NCBI GenBank assembly: GCA_963930655.1
Contig: OZ005607.1
Coordinates: 17,372,374-17,436,373 of the forward strand
Direction: 5' to 3'
Length of the DNA: 64,000 nucleotides
Origin: Myrica gale
Lineage: Eukaryota > Streptophyta > Magnoliopsida > Fagales > Myricaceae
Made by a program: the position numbers and the translations under genes. The notes beneath the pieces were generated by a model. That model had not been told where the DNA came from. It saw only the letters and a program-made list of their open reading frames with translations, and searched no databases. This document shows positions 33,335 through 43,284 of this stretch, piece after piece; within the stretch, counting starts at the first letter, position 1, and each line of letters starts with the position of its first letter.

Positions 33335-34920
33335 GTGAGTGAGAATTCCTGGCAATGGATGGTTTAGCATACTAGGCGACAATAATGTTAGGTGGTCTTG
33401 GGCTTTCTCAACCCCAAAAGCTAGTTCAAGAGGTGAAGCTCTCTCTCACACTTATAAACTGACCACCAACCCCTTCCTCAACCGATGTGGGGCAACCCCA
33501 ACAATCTCCCTCTCACACATCGGGCCTTGGGTTGGGAACAGACAACCCGTTTCTCCCATGAACTGTTGGGTCTGAGACTTGTTGGTAAACCTGGGCTCTG
33601 ATACCGGTGTTAGGTGATATTGGGCCTTCTCAACCCCAAAAGCTAGCTCAAGAGGTGAGGTTTTCCCTCACACTTATAAACTGAGCACCAACCCCTTCCA
33701 CAACCGATGTGGGACAACCCCAACAATCTCCCCCTCATACATCGGGCCTTGGGTTGGGTGAAGACAACCCGTTTCTTCCATGGACTGTTGGGTCTGAGAA
33801 TCGTTGGTAAACATGGGCTCCGATACCAGTGTTAGGTGGTCTTGGGCCTTCTCAACCCCAAAAGGTAGCTCAAGAGGTGAAGCTCTCCCTCACACTTATA
33901 AACTGACCACCAACCCCTTCCACAACTGATGTGGGACAACCTCAACAAATAAGCACCTCTAGAAAGTAGGATAAAGTTCCTCAAACAGACACATATGCAC
34001 GTACAAATTGTAGTATTGGTGCAAAGTAGAAAGTGGACATAAAAGGATAGCATCAAGCTGATTTGTTAATATCCTATCTCACAAGAAAAAAAAAACACAT
34101 TGATTTACAAGGTTAAACCTTAAGTGGGTTATTCTATAAAGCTCTCATTACCTATCGAAATTTATGTTCCCAAACCTAAAAGATGTGTGTAAAAAGATCT
34201 ACTTAGGGAAAGAATTTAGAAACCAAAACTTATATGGAGAACGATAAGATAGTATGAATACCATTCGCTAAGTTCGAAATTACATCAGCACTTGTCTTTA
34301 GCGTTGGCTGCAAGCCTGCAAGAGAGGACCAATAACCATTCCTGGGTTAATTGCAACCATGTCAAGTCCCTCCTCTTTTGAAAACTTCCAGGCAGCTTCT
34401 TCAACCAATGTCTTTGAAAGCACATACCCTTGCTGGAGAAACATTAAACATAAGACACAGACACACTAATGAACCAATGACAACAAAATCGTTGGAAGTA
34501 GCAGAATTCCCCTTTTCATGAGTGATCAAAGAAGGCCATCGACTTGAACACATCGGTGATGGATGAGCATAACCGAGATTGACTTGTACAGATATTAATC
34601 TTAAAAAATATCTATTGCTTTATTGGAAATTAGCCACATTTTTCAATGAGTTAAAGCTGTAGGGTGATGTTGCATGAAGGATCTCAAAAATAACATAGCA
34701 CCAGTCATGATCACTTGGAAGAACATGGAAATCTTAAAGTGCACTAAATCATTAAGGGCAAAATCATCCAAGTACTGGCATCGGAACAGGAGCAGTGCAA
34801 CATATCTTAAGGCTCAAATATCTAGGTAGTGAGCTCATGCAGGTGGAAGGGATAAAAAAAACTTCCATACCTGCTTTCAAAACTATCTCCATACTATTTA
34901 ACTTTTTGTAAACCAGTGTT
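33335..34920 (-). pseudogene. Duplicated segment of the CCR-like gene with exon 4 only
   Basis: Collinear with 53730-54750 of the intact gene (intron 4 part, exon 4, intron 3 part). Exon-4 copy 34432-34262 keeps both splice sites and [16 protein letters not shown], where the Trp of the intact QWYVVSK is replaced by Gly. An 8-nt insertion after LLQ (171 instead of 163 nt) shifts the frame. Exons 1-3, 5 and 6 are absent here. A tandem TRIM (33386-33947) sits in the intron-4 part. Homology stops near 34920 at a switch to other repeated DNA. Confidence 0.88.
33386..33947 (-). mobile_element. Tandem TRIM with three LTRs
   Basis: Three LTRs of exactly 118 bp (33386-33503, 33608-33725, 33830-33947) alternate with two 104-bp interiors. 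On the minus strand each LTR runs TGTTG(A/G)GGTTG to CCTAACA. The interior starts with a primer site of the TGGTATC(G)GAGCCCA type and ends in a purine tract (GGGGGAGAT in the middle unit). Target duplications AATAA (33381-33385 and 33948-33952) are perfect. The intact paralogous locus at about 53753-53790 has a single aataa there, an empty site. Confidence 0.95.
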
Positions 34921-35811
34921 CCATTTGACCAGGATCAAACGAACAACTTGATCTCATTGCTTTCATCTTTCCTCATAATTGTAAGTTCTCTACCAAGCAA
35001 TACACAGACGTGGAGCAGTGTTTCACCTCTCATGGAACGTGGCAGATCTGAGACACCTGCATTAGAGTGGGGCACTCATCCAGGCCGTTTCTATAATTGA
35101 AAAAAAAAACTACTACAAACCAGGATCAAACAAACAACTTGATCTCATTGTTTTCATCTTTCACCATAATTGTAAGTTCCCGACCAAGCAATACACAGAC
35201 GTGGAGCAGTGTTTCACCCTCTCATGAAACGTGGCAGTTTTGAGACACCTCTCAAGGTGCTTGGCAGTGTGCATCAGTGCTTGGCGCCACTCATGCCACT
35301 GTCATGCCAACCGAGTCAGTTCTGTGACATACAATTGGTAGGAAATATATAGGTGCTTTGACAGCTGCCTAAAGAATATAATGGTCACAGGGGGGCCATT
35401 AGCAATAGTCTCAAGTTTACACCTTATAAAGCAGAATAAAATACACAATTTATTTTGTAATTTTACCATCCAATCCAACCCAAATTGCCACAAATTGCCA
35501 CAAATTTCTTACATGCAATCCAATCCTCTATATATAGTTCAATACCACGGCCTAGGTGTAAAGAATGAATGTATGTATTGACATTACAAACAGGGAAGAC
35601 CTGATAAACAAAATGAATGTGTTTATCAAATTGAGTGATGCATGGCAAAACAGCCAAAACTATACAGAAACACAAACCTGTCCAAATTATGATAAAAATG
35701 GTCTTGTTTTCAAGTAGAACTTATTTATTCATAGATTGCAGACACCAAATCGACTACAAAATTCATAGACCATGATTGTGATTTAAAGCCAAGCAAAATT
35801 ATGATACAAAC
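34921..35811. repeat. Direct duplication and spacer
   Basis: A block of about 150-170 bp starting caggatcaaac(g/a)aacaac is present at about 34930-35050 and again at 35122-35270; a shorter copy lies at 47078-47145. Shared phrases are ccaagcaatacacagacgtg and gagcagtgtttcacc. No gene. The rest to 35811 is unassigned; the frames 35302-35493, 35381-35581 and 35463-35675 overlap and have no homology. Confidence 0.6.
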
Positions 35812-36083
35812 CAGGTTCATTGAACCCCATGCTTTTAGCAACTTTAACAACTTGGCTCAATGGTTTTCCATCTTCTACCTCACTCATTACATACCCAAAT
35901 GTACCTATAACAAACATATGAGGTAACAACCATCACTAACATACTCATGATCTTCTGAAAACAAATGCAAGATATCCTCAAAGATATTACAAGAGACAGT
36001 AAGCATAGAATTAATGCCTCAAAAGATATATACCACTCAAGCATTCAATTTAATGATGCTATGACAGGAAGACCAGCACCAAC
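35812..36083 (-). pseudogene. Homoserine dehydrogenase fragment, copy A
   Basis: Two exons resemble monofunctional plant homoserine dehydrogenase, the NAD(P)-dependent enzyme that makes homoserine for Thr, Met and Ile synthesis in plastids. Exon 36083-36034 starts VGAGLPVIASLN then hits a stop, and lacks about 38 nt present in copy B. Exon 35904-35812, between a TTATAG acceptor and a CCTG/GTTTGT donor, encodes TFGYVMSEVEDGKPLSQVVK then VAKSMGFNEP. This segment follows the SLSGT motif of the catalytic domain. No other exons are visible, so it is a non-functional fragment. Assignment is from remembered family motifs. Confidence 0.72.
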
Positions 36084-37434
36084 CTAGCAATAATTTGAAA
36101 TCAAGTCAGAGGATATTTCTTAAGCCATTTCACTACAGATATCTCCTCATGCTGAGAAAAACCAGAACTTGATGGCACAATTTACTTAACAAAACCAATA
36201 AGCAGGCAATAGGGGATCTAACACCTGGTACTACACTATCAATGATAAACAGTCCTATTTGATGACTAGCATAGACATTGAGCTAGTCAATGAATCAAGC
36301 ATATGTCCATCGTATAGAAGAATCTTAGTGAATTACCAGACTCTTACAGGAAGTAGTATAAAGAACTGGAAGTTTGTATGATTAAAAGAAAAGGTAGGTA
36401 GAAGGTGGAAGCAAATTTCAGTCCCTGAAATCATAATTATCAATCCTTTCAGACGAAAGGGCTGATAAACTAAAATTATGAGGATGATGTTGTACCAAAA
36501 CTGAAACTCAAAAAAGTAGCAAAGACAAAGAAAACAGAGAAAAAAATCTTTAAAAATTAAAAAAAAATCATGTGTCTTGCATAACTACTGTCGCAGCATA
36601 GGATTAGCTCTTAAAATACCATACTAAGACGGGAATCACCAAACTAATCACAGCCCTTTTGAGTAATCTTACTACTCACACATTCAAGAGCTCAACTAAG
36701 TAAAGTCTAAATCTTATGATAATTTCTATGATTGGATCAATATCTAAGTCATCGTCAATGCTCTAATTCTTTTCGGAATTTCTCCCTCTTCTAAATAGCG
36801 ACTTATAATGTCAAGTTTTCTTCTAGTGCACTTCCTGTGTACTTGAGACCTATAAATAGTTGCATATCATCTCAATAAATTTATTATTAAATACAAAAAG
36901 GGCCTTTGAAGATAGGAGTTGAGAGTTAGTGAATTCCTTAAATGAGTAGTTGCATTCTATTTTTCCTGGGGTGAAGAAGAGGATAGAATGAGCCGAAGAT
37001 TTGCTACAGATGGAATCTTTGATATTAAATCATTTCATGCTTCTACGAAATAGTATAAAAGGGTCAAAGAGCAACAGAAACTTGACTACATTATTCAGAC
37101 CAGCAACTGGCAAGGTTTTAAATAGGGGATAATATGCTAAAGGGAGTACTTTTGTGGTCGGCCTACATACCATAGCTGAGGGACTTCAGGATTAAGGTGT
37201 TCTGTCTTTTTGGGTTTCCTCAGGTAATACCTGAAACAGTTCTAGCTTGTTGGAAGGAGAGGTCAAGCAGTTCACGAGTTAGTAGGGTTTGGAGTTTGAC
37301 TCCATAACACAAACTGAGCCCAAAGGCCCAAGGATAAACCAAAGACCGCAAAAAATGGCGGTTTCTTTCACCGGAGGAGAGGATACAACCGGAGGCACCT
37401 CAATCCTACTTCCCTAGGCAAACCTCCATGTAAG
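36084..37434. other. Spacer, partly duplicated at 47640-48185
   Basis: 35938-36660 and about 47450-48185 are collinear copies (landmarks aacagtcctattt, agcatatgtccatcgta, ataactactgtcgcagcatagga). No further exons are recognised. 37140-37434 is unassigned and is interrupted by the Copia element. Confidence 0.55.
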
Positions 37435-37539
37435 TGATAGTTTGTGTGGAATTAAACTATAAACAAACAACATGTTTTCAACAAAACATCAACCAAGATT
37501 ATGATTACAATTTCGGATTCGATTCCATACCTGACACTC

Positions 37540-38751
37540 CATAACACAAACTGATTTTGTAAGGATCCTATTTAACAAGTATACATCGGTCTCCAAAGCA
37601 TGTCCCCAAAATGATATGGAAAATTCAGATATGCTCATCATGGAACGAACCATATTCAATAGGGTTTTATTCCTTCTTTTTGCAACACCATTATGTTGTG
37701 GTGTGCCTGGCGGTGTGAGTTGAGATATGATTCCATTATCTTTAAGATAAACTTTAAAATCATCCAAGAGGTATTTGCCTCACCTATCAAAGCGAATCAT
37801 CTTAATGGACTTTTCAATCTGTTTCTCAACTTCATTGTGGAGTTCCTTGAACTTTTCAAAAGATTCCAATTTATACTTCATCAGGTATAGATAACCTTAC
37901 CTGAAATAATCATCAATGAAAGTAATGAAATAAGAGAAACCTCCTCTTGTCATGTGGTTGAAAGGACCACAAACATCAGTATGTATTAATCTTAATACTT
38001 CTATGGCTCTTATTCTTTTTCTTGTAAAAGGAATTTTGGTCATATTTCCTTGCAAGCAGGGCTCACAAATTGGATTGGGCTAAATTTTCAGAAATTGCAA
38101 TGACTCATCCCTTACCAATCTATTGATCCTATTAATATTGGCATGACCAAGTCATAGATGTCACAATTAGGTTGGATTAACATCTTTTTTCCTCTTAAGG
38201 GATAACACACTGGAATCATTATTCTCAACAATATTCAAATAATTATCAACATTTAAAAGATAAAGACCATCATAAATAATTCCAAAAGCATCAAATTTAT
38301 TTTGAAACTTTATAACAAGTTTTGAATTGAAAAGAACCGAACATCCAGATAAAACAAGTTTCGAAACAAAAATCAAATTTCTACGTACTTTTGGAACATA
38401 AAGACAGTCTTCTAGAATTAAAATTCTATTATTTGATAATTCTAAACTAAACACTCCGATGGCAGTAGCTGCAACAGTTGCACTCGTCCCCATCTTAAGG
38501 ATCAGCTCCCCTTCATGGAGCTTTCTGGTCTCCTTAAACCCCTGCAACATATTACAGATGTGAGATGTAGAATCAAAATCCACACACCATGAATTAAATG
38601 GATCATCCATTAAATTCAATTCAATTACAAGCATATTAGACACACCTTCAGAAGGTTTGCCCTTTTTAAGAGAAGCTAAGTAAACTCGGCAATTCCTCTT
38701 CCAGTGACCGAGCTTGCCGCAATGGAAACAATTTCCTTTGCCTATGTTCAT
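37540..38751 (-). pseudogene. Copia protease-integrase region, inactivated
   Basis: Begins with the zinc knuckle CFHCGKLGHWKRNC. The protease motif is WCVDFDSTSH where Copia elements have D-S-G, so the active site is changed. Integrase segments follow: LIHTDVCGPF (first Asp), RFDR then a stop before GKYL (second Asp), and PPGTPQHNGVAKRRN, where the catalytic Glu of the DDE triad is Lys. Several stops break the region. The frame runs out where the deletion joins LTR sequence at about 37545. Confidence 0.88.
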
Positions 38752-39407
38752 GTCACCTCCTTTGTTCCTTGTCCACCTTGGACATTCTTAACTGCCTGAA
38801 ACCCCTTATTATTTTTCTTGAATTTCTTAAACTTGGGTTTCAGTTTCAAAGAGGCATTAGATTTCTCTGTGACCATCACAGTAGGTTCATCATTCTTGAT
38901 GAGATCTTGAGCTGATTGCAACATATTGAGCAGCTCTGACAATGTCACACTCATCTTGTTCATATTGTAGTTAAGGACAAACTAATTGAAAGAATCAGGC
39001 AAAGATGAAAGAATGACATCAACTTTTGTGTCACTGTCCATCTCAGCTCCCAAAAACTCCAGTTCGTTGATGAAAGAAATAATCTTCAAGACATGATCCC
39101 GAACTGGGCTCCCTTCCACTATTTTGGTGGACATCAGATTCTTCATAGCATTCTGCCAAGCAGATCTGCTTTGCTCTCCAAAAATTTCTTGGAGATGCAA
39201 CATAATGCCTGCAGCTGTAGTTATGCCCTCACAATCTTTCTGCAAAACATTTGAGATTGGAGCCATAATATAACAATTTGTCATATTATCATCATCATAC
39301 CACTTGTTAAAGACTTTCTTTTCTTCCTCAGTGGCATTGTCCAGTGAAAGCTCATGTGTCTCAGAGGTTAGAACATAACCGATCTTATCGGCTGAGAGAA
39401 CAATCAT
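38748..39407 (-). pseudogene. Copia gag (UBN2 type)
   Basis: 39407-38982 is a 141-codon frame with KVFNKWYDDDNMTNCYIMAP, AAGIMLHLQEIFG and VRDHVLKIISFINELEFLGA, the UBN2 gag domain. It ends at LPDSFN and continues after a stop as 38963-38748 (LSELLNMLQSAQDLIKND and a lysine-rich tail). Upstream, 39408-40604 is the element's leader, including a GC-rich stretch 39660-40280 whose open frames are not gene-like. Confidence 0.82.
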
Positions 39408-41168
39408 AAGATTTCTCTTCCAAATACTTGTGAGTTATGTCACTATTTTAGTAGACACTTATCTTCCCAAAAGATAAACAAGAAAATTTTACAAAATTAA
39501 AATCAGTTTTTATCCATTTTGACTTCAACCAATTTTAATTAAGTAAAACTCCTATTTATTGATAATAGAGATAATAGGAAAAATTACTATAATTAATCCT
39601 ATTTAGCACCCAAAATTGGAAGACAAATTCCAATTTTTTTTACTTAAAAAATTATGGTCAAACCACGTTGGTCAACAGTCAACCGGTCTGACCCATTGAC
39701 CCACCGTTCCGGGTCCAACACGGTCCGGTCATGGGTCATGGTCCAGGTCAAACCCGGACCGCATATATGGTCCGGGTCAAAACCAGACTTGGGCTGGGCT
39801 GCAACCCAGGTCTAACCCTTGGCCCTAGCCCTCACGGGCTGCCATGGGCTTGGCCATTTGGGTCCAGCCCGTGCGGTTTAGCCTTCTCCCTTTTTTTAAA
39901 AAAGACCCAGCCCAACTTTTGGGCTGAGCTTCTGGCACTTGGGCCGGGTAGGGCATCGTTTGGCCCAACATTTAACCCAGGGCATCTCAATGCCCTGGGA
40001 ACTGCTTGCCCTTTACGGGAATACAAGGTTGGCATCTAGCCAGCCTTCACGGCTGGCGTCGTCCAGCCAGCCACTGGCCGGTCTGGCGCCAGCTAATCTC
40101 CGGTTGCCATTGCGCCCCTTTTGGCGGGCGACTAGCCACAAAAAAATCATAACACCCATGTCTTACAAGGGTGTTAAGTGATGTTCGCAGCCCACCATGG
40201 CTGCTGATGTCGTCCACCGCCGGAAGGGATGCCACACCACTGGCTCCGGCGTGGCTTCCACCGATTTCTCCGGCCACCTCATGTAAGCATTACAACAAAA
40301 ATTTGCATGGTGAACAATGCGCCAAAACATAAGTGTTCTTGATTTTTTGTTTTATTCTCATGAACACGAACACTTATTTGAATAAATCAATTCAAATACA
40401 AATAAATATATGTCAAAAGAGGATACGTCTCATGCGATCAAACAGAGAATAATATATATTCCATCATATGCATTAAAGAGGAATAAAACTTTTTCTCTTT
40501 CACGTAATTTCAAAAATCGTGAAATGCTTTTAATTTTAAAAAAAATCTGCAAGGTTCATATAATCCAACAATTGTAATCATGTGAACCTACACTCTGATA
40601 TCACTGATAGTTTTTGCGGAATTAAACTATAAACAAACAACATGTTTTCAACAAAACATCAACCAAGATTATGATTACAATTTCGGATTTGATTCCATAC
40701 CTGACACAGGAATATAGGAACCTACAAACCTTAAGCCGCTTTAGGATCCAATCCAAAGTTCCAACAATTTAGAACAACAACTCAGATGTGTTGCCTCCTA
40801 AGGGATTTATGTCGCTCTCTCGTTATTGGGATTTCCCTAATAGGTTCTGATGTCAACCCCTTGAATATAATAGTTATATTTATAGGCCTTGGAAAGCCCT
40901 AGAAAGAGCATGAGACATAAGATCCTTAGGGATCTCAAATTCCAGCCGTAGGATAACACTGAAGAATTCTTCTTTTAATACAATTAGGGCTTTTACTAAT
41001 TACAATCAACTTCATCAACATATTGTAATTGACCCCTGGAGTTTGAGATTATTGCAAATATGGCCCTTTACTTACAATTAATTCCTTTCACCATACTATA
41101 TTCCATATGAGATAGTAAGACTTGGTTAATTAATTTGGTTATCGAGGGCACATAATTCTAACAGTAAG

Positions 41169-41932
41169 CGCCAGCAAAGAAGAGCACATAACAGCTCCCA
41201 GCAAAAAGTGTAGGAGAAGTGGCGAAGATCTAGCCAATCTGCTGGACGGCTGGACACCGGAGACAAGACAAATTCGGGGCCGCTAATGACAACCCAAAAG
41301 CGCAGGTCTTGCATTGCCCACCAAAATAGACCAAGCTCGACCTTGCTCCCCACCTGGAAGAAACAACATAGAGATGGCAGCACCAACATCCCACCGAGGA
41401 GAAAAGGAAAATATGCACAACATCTGGATAGGGGAGACCCAACCATAAAAAGAGAGGGGAAGGGGAGCTTCTCCTTCCCTTCCCCTCATAACAAAGGCGC
41501 ACATGTGTGTTTGGTTGAACAAAAAAAAATGAAGGGAAAGTAAAAAAGTAAAAAAAATTTATAAGAAAATAGTGAAAAAATTTATGAGAGTTAGATGAAA
41601 AAATGAGAATTTTTTTTTATAATGATATAGGTAAAATTTTAGTTGGTAACCAACTAGGCTTGTTTGAAAAAGCATGATGTTTTGGTTTTGATTTCAAATT
41701 TTAAAATTTAAGATTTAAATATTATTTTATTGTAAGGGATTGTTTGTTAGATTAATATTTTATTTAAGATTTTTAAAAAAATATTGTGATATTTAAAAAA
41801 TAAAAATAAAATAATTTAAAGAATAAAAAAATACTTAATTCAAAAAAATTAGTAGAAAATAATTTTATAAATATAAAATTTATAAATTAGATAACTTTGT
41901 GTGGAATCCACTTCTTGTCAGTCTACTTATGC
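41169..41932. other. Spacer, no gene recognised
   Basis: 41169-41520 is moderately GC-rich with overlapping frames on both strands (41126-41446, 41230-41502, 41286-41543) and no family match. 41520-41930 is very AT-rich. Confidence 0.4.
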
Positions 41933-42245
41933 CCATTATTTGCGAAAGCACCTATGCCCCTTATTTGTTTATTCTTCTCTCTCCCCTGTTCAACCTCATC
42001 TCTTCTCTGCTAGTGGAAGTTTAAAGCCGAAAGCACGAGGGGGGTAACAAAATGTTCATGCCCGTTATTTGTTTATTCTTCTCTCTCCATCTTTTCAACC
42101 TCATCTCTTCTCTGCTAGTTCCGAAAGCGCGAGAGGTGGGGGTAGCGGCGGCTTATGCCCATATTTATTTATTCTTCTCTCCCCGCCTTTTTTTCAACCT
42201 CATCTCTTCTCTGCTAGTGGAAGTTTAAAGCCAAAAGCACGAATG
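41933..42245. repeat. Tandem repeat of about 100-115 bp, three copies
   Basis: Each copy carries gcccnttatttgtttattc, then ttcaacctcatctcttctct, then gctagt and cgaaagc(a/g)cga. Copies begin near 41946, 42058 and 42155. No coding function is seen. Confidence 0.8.
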
Positions 42246-42284
42246 GGGCCTAACAAAATCTGAAAATAACCATTTGGGATGAGA

Positions 42285-42831
42285 TGTTAGAAATAAAAAT
42301 TTTTATACTTGATAAGTGAGACATTTATTAAGGGAACACCCAATTGGATTAATTGTGTTAACTCACTTATATTTTAAAACATTACAAGGGGGCTTCTATT
42401 TATAAGCCTACAAACTCACACACCCCACATTGCTAAGCAATGTGGGACTCCTACTTTCAACACTCCCCCGCAAACTCAAGGTGGACAAGCCGATAAACCT
42501 TGAGTTTGGAGTTACAAAAATAATTACAGGAAAAAAAATAATTACAAAGATTGCAGGTACTAAGCCGGGAAGTCGCTGGTACTGCGCCGGGAGGATGCCG
42601 GTACTGAGCTGGGAGGTTTCCGGTACTAAGCCGGAAGAAAGCCGGTACTGAGCCGGATGGTCGCCGGTACTAAGCCGGGAGAAAGCCGGTACTAAGCCGG
42701 ATGGTCGCCAGGAGGTAACCAGACTAAGCCGAAAACCTTGCTTTGATACCCTGTTAGAAATAAAAAAATTTATACTTGATAAGTGAGACATCCATTAGGG
42801 GAATACCCAATTGGATTAATTGGATTAATTT
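42285..42831 (-). mobile_element. TRIM retrotransposon, one LTR truncated
   Basis: Left LTR 42285-42462 begins tgttagaaataaaaa and contains a perfect hairpin cccacattgc taa gcaatgtggg (42424-42446). The right LTR starts at 42752 and matches for about 80 bp before being cut by the next element. On the minus strand, primer site GGGTATCAAAGC is at 42751-42740 and purine tract GCGGGGGAGTG precedes the left LTR. The interior contains a run of ggtactaagccgg repeats (about 42560-42705). Confidence 0.82.
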
Positions 42832-43193
42832 TGTTGTCCACGAGCATGGACCATGTTCATTCGGCCTGCACGTGTAGGGGAGTGTTAGAGTCCCGCATTG
42901 ATTAAGGACCATTTAATCTTGTGCTTCATATACCTGTTGGGTCACCTCTTCCTATTGCCAATTGGTATTGGGATGAAACTTGACATGGTATTAGAGCCAA
43001 CTATTTCTGGGCTTGGCCCACTTGTTTGTGTTCCCCATTTGTTGTCCACGTGCATGAACCATGTTCATTCGGCCTGCACGTGAGGGGGAGTGTTAGAGTC
43101 CCAGATTGATTAGAGACCATTTAATCTTGTGCTTCATATACTTATTGGGCCACCTTTTCTCATTGTCAATTGGTATTGGGATGAAACTTAACA
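42832..43193 (+). mobile_element. TRIM with two LTRs and an extra partial interior
   Basis: LTRs of 103 bp (42883-42985 and 43091-43193) begin tgttagagtccc and end aaactt(g/a)aca. Primer site tggtattagagcc lies at 42986-42998 and purine tract gtgagggggag precedes the second LTR. The 51 bp before the first LTR (42832-42882) repeat the end of the interior, so this is a truncated tandem array. Confidence 0.85.
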
Positions 43194-43284
43194 TGAGAGC
43201 CACTACCAGATCCTGCTCCAAAGAATGGATTCTTTGAACCTGATTTAAGTAAGATATTTTCCACTCCTTAACTTCCTGCACTAA

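Larger units (their letters stand above)
37435..41163 (-). mobile_element. Copia retrotransposon with internal deletion
   Basis: Perfect target duplications GTAAG (37430-37434 and 41164-41168). The 5-prime LTR is 40605-41163 (559 bp, minus strand TGTTAGAATT to ACTATCA), with an altered primer site GTGATATCAGAGTG at 40604-40591. The interior reads minus: gag 39407-38748, zinc knuckle and protease from 38740, integrase from about 38160 to 37540. A deletion then joins integrase straight to the last 110 bp of the 3-prime LTR (37435-37545), removing reverse transcriptase, RNase H and most of that LTR. Confidence 0.93.

Noticed and set aside
39731..40277. GC-rich open frames as genes
   Set aside because: They lie in the leader between the LTR and gag of a Copia element whose ends are fixed by GTAAG duplications. 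No family match.
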